Positions 1 to 9,122 of a DNA stretch of 64,000 nucleotides are shown here, piece after piece (within the stretch, counting starts at the first letter, position 1; each line of letters starts with the position of its first letter). Source of the DNA: an uncultured Oscillospiraceae bacterium (GTDB lineage Bacteria; Bacillota; Clostridia; Oscillospirales; Ruminococcaceae); contig URGQ01000001.1 of the NCBI GenBank assembly GCA_900547385.1, positions 62,001-126,000 on the forward strand, given 5' to 3'. Below the pieces are notes generated by a model. That model had not been told where the DNA came from. It made no database searches and was given only the letters and a program-made list of their open reading frames with translations. Position numbers and translations under genes: made by a program.

Positions 1-1092
1 GCGAAGCAGCTGCTGAATGATAAGGCCAAGACGGTGATCCTAACCGCGACAAGCGGTGACACTGGCAAAGCAGCATTGGAAGGCTTCTGCGATGTGACCA
101 GCACCTCCATTGTGGTATTCTATCCTAAGGATGGCGTAAGCAAAATACAAGAACGGCAGATGGTGACACAGCGTGGAAAAAATGTTTCGGTGGCGGCGGT
201 ACGCGGCAATTTTGATGACGCGCAGACTGGAGTAAAGCACATCTTTGCCGAGGTAAAGCCGACAGAAAAAGCGGAACTTTCCAGCGCCAACTCCATCAAT
301 ATCGGGCGGCTGGCCCCGCAGATCATCTACTACTGGTACGCTTGGGCAACACTTTGCCGCGCCGGAAAAATAAATCCGACCGAACCGGTGAATTTCTCGG
401 TCCCGACCGGCAATTTTGGTGATATTTTGGCGGGCTATTTTGCCAAGTGCATGGGACTGCCGGTAGGCAAACTGCTGTGTGCCAGCAATGCCAACAATGT
501 GCTGACGGAGTTCCTAACGACGGGGCGCTATGACCGGCGGCGACCTTTTTACAAGACCTCCTCGCCCTCGATGGACATTCTGGTCTCCAGCAATCTGGAG
601 CGGCTTTTATATCTGGCAAGCGGCGGCGACGCTAAAATGGTGGCAGAGAAGATGCAAGAGCTGGACGGACAGGGGTGGTATCAGATCGGCGATACGCTGC
701 TGAAAAAGATACAGAAGGTATTCCTGTGCGGATGCTGCGACGACACAATGACCTCCGAGACGATAAAGACGGTGTGGGAGCGGGACAAGTACCTGCTTGA
801 CCCGCACACGGCGGTGGCGTGGGCAGTAGCAAAACAACACAGGGCAGAACTGGACGGACAGACTGTAGTGCTGAGTACCGCTTCGCCATATAAATTTGCA
901 CCGGCAGTGCTGGCAGCCTTGGGGCAGAAGGTGCCGGATGACGCCTTTGCTGCAATGGCAAAGTTGCAAGCACTGACCGGTGTGCCTGTCCCAACCCCTT
1001 TGGCGGAATTGCAAACACTGCCGGTACTGCACCATGACTGTATAGAAGTAAGCGAGATGGCGGACTATGTGCGCCGTAAGATGGAGGGCTGA
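1..1092 (+). CDS. thrC: Threonine synthase, 5' end outside window
   Basis: This is the last 363 codons of threonine synthase, the cytoplasmic PLP enzyme that turns O-phosphohomoserine into threonine. The frame is open from base 1, so the start codon and the N-terminal segment that should carry the PLP lysine lie upstream of the window. The fragment shows the SGDTGKAA loop at its residues 18-25 and the glycine-rich SVPTGNFGDILAG segment near residue 132, which binds the PLP phosphate in this fold. The stop codon is one base before the thrB start, so the two genes form an operon for the last two steps of threonine synthesis. No truncation is visible at the 3' end. Confidence 0.95.
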   Translation, partial: AKQLLNDKAKTVILTATSGDTGKAALEGFCDVTSTSIVVFYPKDGVSKIQERQMVTQRGKNVSVAAVRGNFDDAQTGVKHIFAEVKPTEKAELSSANSINIGRLAPQIIYYWYAWATLCRAGKINPTEPVNFSVPTGNFGDILAGYFAKCMGLPVGKLLCASNANNVLTEFLTTGRYDRRRPFYKTSSPSMDILVSSNLERLLYLASGGDAKMVAEKMQELDGQGWYQIGDTLLKKIQKVFLCGCCDDTMTSETIKTVWERDKYLLDPHTAVAWAVAKQHRAELDGQTVVLSTASPYKFAPAVLAALGQKVPDDAFAAMAKLQALTGVPVPTPLAELQTLPVLHHDCIEVSEMADYVRRKMEG

Positions 1093-1093
1093 A

Positions 1094-1978
1094 ATGAATA
1101 AGATTACCGTGCGGGTGCCCGCCACCACGGCCAATATTGGGCCGGGCTTTGACAGCATGGGTTGTGCGCTGGCGCTGTATAATTATATTACCTGCGAAGT
1201 ACTGCCTGCCGGCAAGCTTGTGATCACCGGCTGTCCGGAGCCGTACCAGAATGAAGAAAACCTGGCAGTACAGGGGTACCGTGCGGTGTTAAGTCGGCTT
1301 GGCTTACCCAATGAAGGCCTTTCACTGAATATTCGGGCGGAGATACCTGTGTGCCGCGGACTGGGCAGCAGCGCGGCACTGATTGCGAGCGGAGCCGCCG
1401 CCGCAAACCTGCTGCATGGTTCTCCCCTCCCCCCTGCCGAACTGTTGGAGGTGACTAATGAAATAGAAGGCCATCCTGATAATCTGGCTCCTGCTATCTA
1501 TGGCGGACTGACCGCCAGCCTGGTGGAGGATGGAAAGCCCCGAACAGTAAAGCTGCCGCTTTCCCCCACCCTACGCTGGGTTGCGGCGATACCGGACTTT
1601 GAACTAAGCACCCACCTGGCGCGTGCCGTGCTGCCAAAAGAGGTTGCCTTTGTGGATGCGGTCTATAATGCCTCCCATGTGGCTGTATTGGTTGGGGCGC
1701 TTGGACGCGGAGACCGGGAACTAATTGCCATGGCACTGCGCGACCGGCTGCACCAGCCCTACCGTGAGAAACTGATCCCGGAATACAACAAAGTAAAAAC
1801 AGCAGCGGAGCAATGCGGAGCGATTGCCTTTTGCATCAGCGGGGCAGGCCCTACCCTACTGGCACTGACCGATGAAGCAAGCTTTGCTGCCCAATTTGCT
1901 GAGAAATGCAAACGCTTAGAACACCGCTGGAATATCATGGAGCTTGCGGTGGACACTGAGGGGATCGTGGCGGAGTGA
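1094..1978 (+). CDS. thrB: Homoserine kinase
   Basis: This 294-residue GHMP-family kinase phosphorylates homoserine with ATP and makes the substrate of the neighbouring threonine synthase. The N terminus (MNKITVRVPATTANIGPGFD) is typical of ThrB. The ATP-binding GHMP motif PVCRGLGSSAALIASG lies near residue 85, and the C-terminal motif CISGAGPTLLAL near residue 250. The ATG at 1094 is chosen because it begins at the conserved N terminus and sits just after the thrC stop, within the GGAGGGC that serves as its ribosome-binding site. Length matches the family. Confidence 0.96.
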   Translation: MNKITVRVPATTANIGPGFDSMGCALALYNYITCEVLPAGKLVITGCPEPYQNEENLAVQGYRAVLSRLGLPNEGLSLNIRAEIPVCRGLGSSAALIASGAAAANLLHGSPLPPAELLEVTNEIEGHPDNLAPAIYGGLTASLVEDGKPRTVKLPLSPTLRWVAAIPDFELSTHLARAVLPKEVAFVDAVYNASHVAVLVGALGRGDRELIAMALRDRLHQPYREKLIPEYNKVKTAAEQCGAIAFCISGAGPTLLALTDEASFAAQFAEKCKRLEHRWNIMELAVDTEGIVAE

Positions 1979-2027
1979 AAGTAAGGCGGCGAGGAAAAAG
2001 CGGGAGACGGCAATGAGCCACCGAAAA

Positions 2028-2064
2028 CAGGCTAGCGCCCGACGAAAGGCGGGCTGGCGCCTGT
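2028..2064. repeat. REP-like dispersed element, copy A
   Basis: A 37-bp GC-rich element with two imperfect GGCGCC-type half sites lies between thrB and the convergent symporter gene. Its reverse complement recurs at 56254-56290 with only two mismatches, and weaker similarity extends about 15 bp beyond the core. Both copies are intergenic. This looks like an interspersed extragenic palindromic repeat of the genome rather than coding sequence. Confidence 0.6.
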
Positions 2065-2131
2065 TGAGGGAAGCGACACAGCCGGAACCGATTTTTGCCG
2101 CCGTCGGAACGAAGTAGGAAAACAGAAAAGT

Positions 2132-2168
2132 GGCTCCCTGCCCTGCGATGGGTAAGGAGCCGTTTTTT
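2132..2168 (+). terminator. Terminator after thrB
   Basis: GGCTCC (2132-2137) pairs with GGAGCC (2156-2161) and is followed by six T residues. It ends the thrCB transcript. The A-rich left flank makes it possibly bidirectional, which would also serve the convergent symporter operon ending at 2176. Confidence 0.8.
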
Positions 2169-2175
2169 ATTATAT

Positions 2176-3597
2176 TTATTCCTTAGTGATTTTTACTTCG
2201 ACTGTTTCTGTCACTTCAACGACATCTGCCGGTTCGGCGTGCAGTTCGCCACGCACCCGCAGGTCACTGATAATTCGGTCATACATTTCCTTATTGATCT
2301 TAAACTTGCAGCGATAGATGATATAACCTGCCAGAATGAACACCACAGGCAGAACGATCATCATAAGCTTGACGGTGAACTGGCCGCTCGCCGAGATACT
2401 CTCCGCCGCAGTCTCGCCGACCTTAATACCAGACCAGACCAACATCAGACTGGTGATGCCCATGGAAACAGCGCCGCCGATTTTATTGATAAGCGGCTGC
2501 ACCGAGAGGGTAATGCTCTCACTGCGCTTACCGTTTTTCCACTGGCCGTACTCGATGGTGTCCTCTAGGAACATGAGCATAAGCAGCTGAATGAACGCCT
2601 GACCGATAAAGATAAACAAAGCGCCCACAGCGATGAGGATAATGCTGACCTCAGCAAAGAAGAAGATGGCATAGCCGATCATAACAAGGATAGTAGCCAA
2701 AAGATACAATTTCTCGCGCGGCATCCGCTTGGAGAAAGACTGGAAGATGACCAGCGCCAGCAGCTGCGCCATGCCAACGACCGCCGCCAGCACCGCGTAC
2801 ATATCCTTATTGCCGTAAACATACTGCATGTAGTAAATGGCCATAGTAGTGGTACTCATGTAGCCGATGTTAAAGAGTGACATGGCAAGGGTGGTCCACA
2901 GGAGCTGATCATTTTTGGTGAGGACTTCCCACATGCCACGCAGGGTGGTTTTTTCCTCCTCGCGCCGGAACATATCCTTGCGTTCCTTGACACCGAACAG
3001 CGTGAAGAGCTGGAACAGCAGCATGAGAATGGTAACGGCGAGTGCCACGGTAAACCACGCCTTGGGGGTATTGCCCATACCGGAGGTAATGGGTTCCCAG
3101 CCGACCATGATGGAGAACATACCGATATTGGCGCAGATGCGGGCAAAGGCGCCCATCTTTTCACGGGTCTTCTGCTCTACCGAAAGGGAGGGCAGCATGG
3201 ACCAGTATGCAATATCATTGAGGCCATAGAAAATATCCCACAAAATATAGGCAATGGCAAACACCGCCACAAACCAATAATCCCGCAAACCAAAATCGGC
3301 AAAAAGGACAAGGTAGCAAGCACCGCCCGCCAAGGCCCCCAGCGCCATCGGGGGCTTAAAGCGTCCGTGACGGGAGCGAGTATTATCCACCAGCAGACCC
3401 ATCAGCGGGTCGTTCAGAGCATCAAAGACACGCAGCACAGTAAAAACCATGCTGGTAGCCAAAAAGACGCCTAACGGCAGGCTGAGAACATTGGAAAGGT
3501 AGTAAATGAGGGCATTAGCTTCAAAGGCATAGAACATATCCCGCCCAATGGTACCAAGTCCGAAGAAAATCATATTTCTTCTATCCAGTTTATTCAT
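2176..3597 (-). CDS. GPH-family sugar:cation symporter (MelB-like)
   Basis: This 473-residue membrane protein of the glycoside-pentoside-hexuronide:cation symporter family should carry a glycoside into the cell with Na+ or H+. The start MNKLDRRNMIFFGLGTIGRD and the segment DALNDPLMGLLVDNTRSRHG near residue 60 are typical; the latter is the family's cation-site region in helix II and its following loop. About twelve hydrophobic segments follow. Its ATG overlaps the stop of the upstream alpha-galactosidase by 4 nt (ATGA), so the pair is translationally coupled. This points to an alpha-galactoside such as melibiose or raffinose as substrate, which is inference from context. Confidence 0.88.
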   Translation of the reverse strand: MNKLDRRNMIFFGLGTIGRDMFYAFEANALIYYLSNVLSLPLGVFLATSMVFTVLRVFDALNDPLMGLLVDNTRSRHGRFKPPMALGALAGGACYLVLFADFGLRDYWFVAVFAIAYILWDIFYGLNDIAYWSMLPSLSVEQKTREKMGAFARICANIGMFSIMVGWEPITSGMGNTPKAWFTVALAVTILMLLFQLFTLFGVKERKDMFRREEEKTTLRGMWEVLTKNDQLLWTTLAMSLFNIGYMSTTTMAIYYMQYVYGNKDMYAVLAAVVGMAQLLALVIFQSFSKRMPREKLYLLATILVMIGYAIFFFAEVSIILIAVGALFIFIGQAFIQLLMLMFLEDTIEYGQWKNGKRSESITLSVQPLINKIGGAVSMGITSLMLVWSGIKVGETAAESISASGQFTVKLMMIVLPVVFILAGYIIYRCKFKINKEMYDRIISDLRVRGELHAEPADVVEVTETVEVKITKE

Positions 3598-5954
3598 TTG
3601 GTGTTATCCTCCTCATTTTCGCCGAGTTGCTCGACGAGATATAGCTGGGAACCAAAATCCGCCCAAAGGCGCAGATCTTTATGGTAGCCTGTGCCAAGAA
3701 ACTGATCATTGAGCGGAATACCGCTGGACAATGCCGCACCGGAAGCCATGGCGGTGAAGCTGCCATCCGGCAGGGCGTAGTGACGATTGACCGTGCGCAG
3801 CACCAGGCCATCGGTGGAAAGCTTGACCGGGGCAATGTGCTTGACCAAGCCGCCGAACCGAGCAACCGCCACCTGCTGCGGTACGGCAACAACACGGTAT
3901 CTGGCCTCCGACTTCAACCCCGGAACCGTGAGATAGTCCGCTGGAGGAGCCGCCGAACAAAGCCGCTGCGCCAGCAGGACAGCAGCCTGTTTCTTATCCG
4001 GTGCGACCGCCGCCCAACTGACAAGCCCCTGACGACGAGTGGGAACACGGAAGAAATCGCCGTATTGCAGGGTGGGGCGGTATTTTTTGTACCATTCTAT
4101 CTGCGCGGCGATCTGATTTTTCTCCTGCGGGGAAAACTCGCCCAGATCCAATTCATATCCCAGAACACCGAAGGCAGCGACATTGAAACGGGTAGAGAGC
4201 GGTGTCTGCCGTAGAGTCTGTTGGTGGGGCGACTGTGAAACATGGGCGCCCATGGTGCAGGGCGGGTAGAAATAGCTGAGCCCTTTCTGAATGGAAAGAC
4301 GCTCAATCGGGTCGGTATCATCACTCGACCAAATCTGCGGCGAGTAGCACAGCATACCAAGATCAAAACGGTTACCCCCGGAGGAGCAGGTCTCCAAAAG
4401 GATATGGGGGCGAGGGGTAAAGATGCGTTCCAGTACCTCGTAAAGCCCCAGCATATAGCGGTGGGGCAGCTCCCCGCCCGCCGTGACAGCGGAATAAAGA
4501 TCGCTCATGTGGCGGTTCATATCCCACTTGACATAGGTGATGGGGCAATGGTCCAAAAGATGGGTAATGTGGTGAACGATATAATCCCGCACCTCAGGAC
4601 GGGTAAGATCAAGCAGGAGCTGGTGCCGTCCCATAGAGGGCTGCCGTCCCGGCTGCTGTAAGGCCCACTCCGGATGAGCGCGGTATAAATCACTATCCTG
4701 ATTGATAGACTCCGGTTCAAACCATAAGCCGAAGCGAAGGCCCATCGTTGTGATCTTCTGCGCCAGGCCTTCGATGCCACCGGGGAGTTTTTTGCGGTTG
4801 ACGGTATAATCGCCAAGACCCGCTGTATCGCTGTTTCGCTCACCAAACCAGCCATCATCCAAAACAAACAGCTCGACGCCGACCGCTTTGGCCTGTTTGG
4901 CGAGGGAAAGCAATTTCGCTTCGGTAAAATCAAAGAAGTACGCCTCCCAGTTATTAAGCAAGACCGGACGAGGTTTTTCCTTCCAATTTCCACGCAGGAT
5001 ATGCTGCCGTACAAAGCGATGAAAATTGCCGCTAAGGCCATTCATGCCCTCATTGGAAAAAGTCATCACTGCTTCCGGTGCACGGAAAATTTCCCCTGCG
5101 GGAAGCCGCCAGCAAAAGCCCTGCGGCTGGATACCGGAGACAATCCGGACAAAGTCACGCGGAGAGCGCTCCACAGCAGTGTAATGGCTGCCGCTGTACA
5201 GCAGATTAAAGCCATAGGCAAGACCGGTATTCTCTCCTGTTCCCTGTTCCAGTAGGATCACGCCGGGATTGTGCCGGTTGGAGGAAAAGCCGGTGGTGCT
5301 TTCATTGACCAGCCGCCCCGGCTGCACCGACCGGGTATGCACATGCGTTTCACTTAACCAGTCACCATCAAGGGCAAGCATCTCATACTTCCGCTGTGGG
5401 AGATCGATCTGCTGACTCATCAGGCTGCGAACAGTAATTGGAACAGTTTCGTCATTGTAAAGAACAGTGCGACGGGTGATGGCATCCGCTGCTGGAAACA
5501 CGGTGAAGATAATCTCCAGCCGCAGGGCAAATTTCTTTTCCCTGAGGGAAAGCACCAGCGTTTCCGCTTCACCGCTTTCATCGTAGGCAGCAGGCAACCC
5601 CACAGCGGGCAGCGTCCCTGCACGGAGGGTACAATCCTCATAGACGAAATCAGTGGTAAGGGTGCCGTCCGGCAATTCCAGTTCAATAGGTGAAATGCGG
5701 AAATCGCCTTTGCCAACCCCCGACCAGAGAAGAGGAATATTATCGAGGCAGTAGGTGGGGTCTTCTTCGGTATACATCACCTGGCTGCCATAGGGCATAG
5801 TACGGCGGGCTGCCAAGGCCGCGGCGTCTTCTATGGATACCGGCATGCCGTAATGCAGCAGTTCCACATGACCGTACTTTGTAATTTGAAGCAGCATAGC
5901 AGTATGAGCGGTGGAAAGCAGAAAGGTATTTTCCTGCTGAGTGATATGTCTCAT
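3594..5954 (-). CDS. Alpha-galactosidase, GH36
   Basis: This 786-residue glycoside hydrolase family 36 enzyme should release terminal alpha-galactose from melibiose, raffinose and similar sugars. No signal peptide is visible, so it acts in the cytoplasm. An N-terminal beta-sandwich precedes the barrel. The barrel carries LDDGWFGERN, the nucleophile motif YVKWDMNRHMSD, the CSSGGNRFD motif and the acid/base motif WSSDDTD, all in the order known for GH36. It is slightly longer than the usual 720-745 residues. The ATG at 5954 follows the GH13 gene closely, and its stop overlaps the symporter start. Confidence 0.93.
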   Translation of the reverse strand: MRHITQQENTFLLSTAHTAMLLQITKYGHVELLHYGMPVSIEDAAALAARRTMPYGSQVMYTEEDPTYCLDNIPLLWSGVGKGDFRISPIELELPDGTLTTDFVYEDCTLRAGTLPAVGLPAAYDESGEAETLVLSLREKKFALRLEIIFTVFPAADAITRRTVLYNDETVPITVRSLMSQQIDLPQRKYEMLALDGDWLSETHVHTRSVQPGRLVNESTTGFSSNRHNPGVILLEQGTGENTGLAYGFNLLYSGSHYTAVERSPRDFVRIVSGIQPQGFCWRLPAGEIFRAPEAVMTFSNEGMNGLSGNFHRFVRQHILRGNWKEKPRPVLLNNWEAYFFDFTEAKLLSLAKQAKAVGVELFVLDDGWFGERNSDTAGLGDYTVNRKKLPGGIEGLAQKITTMGLRFGLWFEPESINQDSDLYRAHPEWALQQPGRQPSMGRHQLLLDLTRPEVRDYIVHHITHLLDHCPITYVKWDMNRHMSDLYSAVTAGGELPHRYMLGLYEVLERIFTPRPHILLETCSSGGNRFDLGMLCYSPQIWSSDDTDPIERLSIQKGLSYFYPPCTMGAHVSQSPHQQTLRQTPLSTRFNVAAFGVLGYELDLGEFSPQEKNQIAAQIEWYKKYRPTLQYGDFFRVPTRRQGLVSWAAVAPDKKQAAVLLAQRLCSAAPPADYLTVPGLKSEARYRVVAVPQQVAVARFGGLVKHIAPVKLSTDGLVLRTVNRHYALPDGSFTAMASGAALSSGIPLNDQFLGTGYHKDLRLWADFGSQLYLVEQLGENEEDNTK

Positions 5955-5957
5955 AGC

Positions 5958-7577
5958 CTACACCTCCCGCAGAATGAGTGCTTCATAAGGAGAAAGGCAG
6001 GCGGGACTTTCCTGCCGACCGTAGTTGGAAAGGACAACGGTGCCTGAAACGGGATTGGGTCGTTCCTTTGTAGAAAGGCTGATAACAACAATAAGGCTTT
6101 CGACATTTAGACTGCGGCGATAGGCATAAACTCCATCCTTACGATATAATTCGGAAAAATCACCTGCTTGTAGAATCTCACTGCCATTACGGAAAGCAAT
6201 CAACTGCCGGTAATACGCTAAAACAGAGTTTGGCGCATTCTCCTGCTCTGCCACATTGATACGGGGATAATTGCCATTGACCGAAAGCCATGGCGTACCA
6301 GTAGTAAAGCCTGCATTGGGGCTATCATTCCACTGCATGGGGGTGCGGGCATTATCGCGGCTTTTGGTCTTTATCATGCGCCAGCGCAGCGAATACGGCA
6401 GATGCAGCTGCTTGCCCATATTCCAGATATTGATGGATTCTACATCCTGTACCTTTTCCATGCCGGAGAAATCGAAATTGGTCATACCTATCTCCTGCCC
6501 TTCATACAGAAACGGTGTTCCCCTCAAGGTAAGGACAAGCGTTGCCAGCGCCTTGGCGCTTTCCTCGTGGTATTGGGTATCATTGCCGTAGCGGGAGACT
6601 GAACGGGGCTGATCGTGATTTTCCAGATAGACGGTGTTCCACGGAAGTGCCTGCTGCCATTTGGTAAGACAAGCAAAGAAACGATCCGGGCTAAAGCGGC
6701 GCAGGAACCATTTGATCTTAAAGCAGTCGGTTTCCATGTGCTCAAAGGCAAATACCGTGGAAAGTTCCCCACGGGCGGGATTGACTAGGTCATCCGCCAT
6801 TTTAGGCGTAACAAAAACCGTCTCCCCTACCGTAAAGGCATCATACTTGGCGAGCACATCTTCATGGAGACGGTGCAGCACCCGATGGCAGCCGGGGGTG
6901 GAGAGATAATACTCGCTGCCGGTGAGGGCAGGACGCCATTTGCCGTTCTTGATGGCTTCCTTATAGATGATATTGATGACATCACAGCGGAAGCCTGCCA
7001 CACCCCGCTCCAGCCAAAAATGCATGGCTTCTTCAATCGCTTCGATGACTGCTTCATTGTGATAGTTGAGGTCAGGCTGTTCCTTAGCGAAAAGATGAAG
7101 ATAATATTCCCCACGCAGGTCATCGTACTCCCAGCAATCTCCACCGAAGAAATTACCCCAGTTGGTGGGCTTTTTGCCCTTTTCCCCTTTCCGCCAGATG
7201 TAATAATCGGTGTAGGGTTCTATGCGGCGGCGGCTCTTCTGGAACCATTCATGCTGATCGCTGGTGTGGTTGATAATGAGATCCATAATAATGCGGATGT
7301 CCCGCTTTTTTGCTTCTGCAATGAGGGTATCCATATCCTGCAGCGTACCATAATTGGGGTGGATATTGCAGTAATCGCTGATATCATAGCCGTTATCCTT
7401 ATTGGGTGAGGGATAGACCGGTGAAAGCCACAGGGCACCGACACCGAGCTTTTGCAGATAATCCAGCCGGGAAATGATACCCGGTAGGTCGCCAATACCA
7501 TCACCATTGCTATCGCAAAAGCTCATGGGATAGATCTGATAAATAACTTTTTGCTTCCACCAAGGGGTATCAGCCAT
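5958..7577 (-). CDS. GH13 alpha-glucosidase / oligo-1,6-glucosidase
   Basis: This 539-residue cytoplasmic enzyme of glycoside hydrolase family 13 resembles oligo-1,6-glucosidases. The barrel begins with WWKQKVIYQIYPMSFCDSNG, followed by the calcium-loop type motif SNGDGIGDL. The nucleophile motif is GFRCDVIN, the acid/base motif is VGETVFVTP and the third carboxylate is in LENHDQPR. The ATG at 7577 is chosen over an upstream in-frame start because GGAGG lies 8-9 nt upstream and the protein then starts at the barrel. It overlaps the GH1 stop by 8 nt. Substrate (isomaltose, sucrose or trehalose type) cannot be decided from the sequence alone. Confidence 0.9.
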   Translation of the reverse strand: MADTPWWKQKVIYQIYPMSFCDSNGDGIGDLPGIISRLDYLQKLGVGALWLSPVYPSPNKDNGYDISDYCNIHPNYGTLQDMDTLIAEAKKRDIRIIMDLIINHTSDQHEWFQKSRRRIEPYTDYYIWRKGEKGKKPTNWGNFFGGDCWEYDDLRGEYYLHLFAKEQPDLNYHNEAVIEAIEEAMHFWLERGVAGFRCDVINIIYKEAIKNGKWRPALTGSEYYLSTPGCHRVLHRLHEDVLAKYDAFTVGETVFVTPKMADDLVNPARGELSTVFAFEHMETDCFKIKWFLRRFSPDRFFACLTKWQQALPWNTVYLENHDQPRSVSRYGNDTQYHEESAKALATLVLTLRGTPFLYEGQEIGMTNFDFSGMEKVQDVESINIWNMGKQLHLPYSLRWRMIKTKSRDNARTPMQWNDSPNAGFTTGTPWLSVNGNYPRINVAEQENAPNSVLAYYRQLIAFRNGSEILQAGDFSELYRKDGVYAYRRSLNVESLIVVISLSTKERPNPVSGTVVLSNYGRQESPACLSPYEALILREV

Positions 7578-8823
7578 TGGGATAGACCTCCTTTTCCACC
7601 TCTGCCGCCATTTCTCCGGTGATACCATGTTCGACAATCATGCGGGCATAGAACTCTCCGCTCTTTTTGATGGTGCGGGCATGAGTATCGGTATCGAAAT
7701 GCACAAGACCAAAGCGGGCAGTAAAGCCCTCCAGCCATTCGAAGTTATCCACAAAGCACCAGTGGTAATAGCGGGTGACGGGCAGACCACTTTCCGAAAG
7801 AACCTTGAGATGCTCATAAAGATAACGACGGCGGAACGCATCATTATTATCGGCCGTACCGTTTTCGGTGATGTAAATGGGCAATTCCGGCAGAAGGGCG
7901 TGGAGTTTTTGGCAGCACTCCACAATGCCGGCCGGGTAGATCTCCCAGCCTAGATCATTCACCGGAACATTCGGCAAAGTACCATCCCCCAAGCCGGAGG
8001 TAGCAGTACGAGCATAATAATTGAGGCCCAAAAAATCGGCGTAGGGGCCCTCGGGGCCCAGCATATAGGTCTTGTTCAACTTGGTCTGGAAGTTGTATTC
8101 CGAAATGCGGCAAGCAATGCGATGCCACAAATTTTTCGCATTGTACGGCACAAAGGCGCGCATATGCATGGCTAGGCCAACCTTGGGTTCGGCATAGCCC
8201 AGTTCTTCATGGATATTATGAATTAACCGGTAAGCCCGACGGTGGCATTCGCCCATCACCTTCATTACCCGCAGAGCATGGGAGATATTGAATTCCCCAG
8301 GGGGGAAGCCTGCCCCCAAGTAACCGCAGACCGCATAAACATTTGGTTCATTGATGGTAACATATTCATCCACCAGATCACCAAGGTGGCGCACAGCAAA
8401 TTCCACCATGGCAAGGTACCGCTTTACGGCATTTTTGCCCAAAAAGCCGCCCTGATGCTCAAACCACAGAGGATTGGAGAAATGATGCAGGGTAAGCAGC
8501 ACATGAATGCCATTTTGGTGCAGCAGCGTAATTTCCTCTCGCACCTTTTCAATCTCTTCCTGCGAAAACTGGCCCTCCTGCGGCTCCAGCCGGGCCCACT
8601 CCAGCCCAAAGCGGTAGTGACGAATTCCCATTTCCGCCATTAGGCTGGTATCTTCCTCCAAATGGCCGCGATGGTCAGTTGCGATATTGGGATCGCTGTT
8701 ATCCTTTATCTTTCCATTTTGGTACCACTCATACCAGTTGCTTTCCTTGCAGTCGCCATCAATTTGGGTAGCAGCGGAAGCTGCCCCAAGAGCGAAATCT
8801 TTTGGAAAATGAACAGCGCTCAT
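7570..8823 (-). CDS. GH1 beta-glycosidase
   Basis: This 417-residue glycoside hydrolase family 1 protein should hydrolyse beta-glucosides or beta-galactosides in the cytoplasm. It shows the N-terminal FPKDFALGAASAATQIDGD motif, the acid/base glutamate in VTINEPN near residue 164 and the nucleophile glutamate in IYITENGT near residue 325. The WCFVDNFEWLEGF segment closes the active site. It is shorter than the usual 440-480 residues, mainly in the loops before YADFLGLNYYAR. Its ATG overlaps the barstar stop by 4 nt. I see no decisive residues to tell a phospho- from a non-phospho-glycosidase. Confidence 0.92.
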   Translation of the reverse strand: MSAVHFPKDFALGAASAATQIDGDCKESNWYEWYQNGKIKDNSDPNIATDHRGHLEEDTSLMAEMGIRHYRFGLEWARLEPQEGQFSQEEIEKVREEITLLHQNGIHVLLTLHHFSNPLWFEHQGGFLGKNAVKRYLAMVEFAVRHLGDLVDEYVTINEPNVYAVCGYLGAGFPPGEFNISHALRVMKVMGECHRRAYRLIHNIHEELGYAEPKVGLAMHMRAFVPYNAKNLWHRIACRISEYNFQTKLNKTYMLGPEGPYADFLGLNYYARTATSGLGDGTLPNVPVNDLGWEIYPAGIVECCQKLHALLPELPIYITENGTADNNDAFRRRYLYEHLKVLSESGLPVTRYYHWCFVDNFEWLEGFTARFGLVHFDTDTHARTIKKSGEFYARMIVEHGITGEMAAEVEKEVYPNG

Positions 8824-9122
8824 TCGGTTTCCTCCTCTCGGTTGGCGGTGTGGGTCCCAATGATAATGTGTAGAACAGGGTTTTCTTTTTCTGCCTCAAA
8901 AAATGTCATCAGCAAACGGCAGCCATATTCCCGCAGGGCAGAAAACATAGCGCCTGGATGACGGACTGTAATAACCGTCTCCTCTCCTATTTCGATCAGG
9001 CAATCCCACAGAGCATCCAAATTGGCACCATAATACTCCGGCAAGGATAGCTTATCCTTGATCTCTGCATGCGCCGCGGCACGGTCGGTCATCAGCCGGC
9101 CCTCTAGATAAACTTCTCTCAT
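8820..9122 (-). CDS. Barstar-family ribonuclease inhibitor
   Basis: This is a 100-residue cytoplasmic protein of the barstar family, which binds barnase-type ribonucleases and blocks their active site. The diagnostic helix is LPEYYGANLDALWDCL near residue 27; in barstar the equivalent YYGxNLDALWD helix plugs the enzyme. It is preceded without a gap by its presumed target: the barnase stop overlaps this ATG by 4 nt. Its own stop overlaps the GH1 start in the same way. Immunity to the co-encoded nuclease is the expected role. Confidence 0.92.
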   Translation of the reverse strand: MREVYLEGRLMTDRAAAHAEIKDKLSLPEYYGANLDALWDCLIEIGEETVITVRHPGAMFSALREYGCRLLMTFFEAEKENPVLHIIIGTHTANREEETE

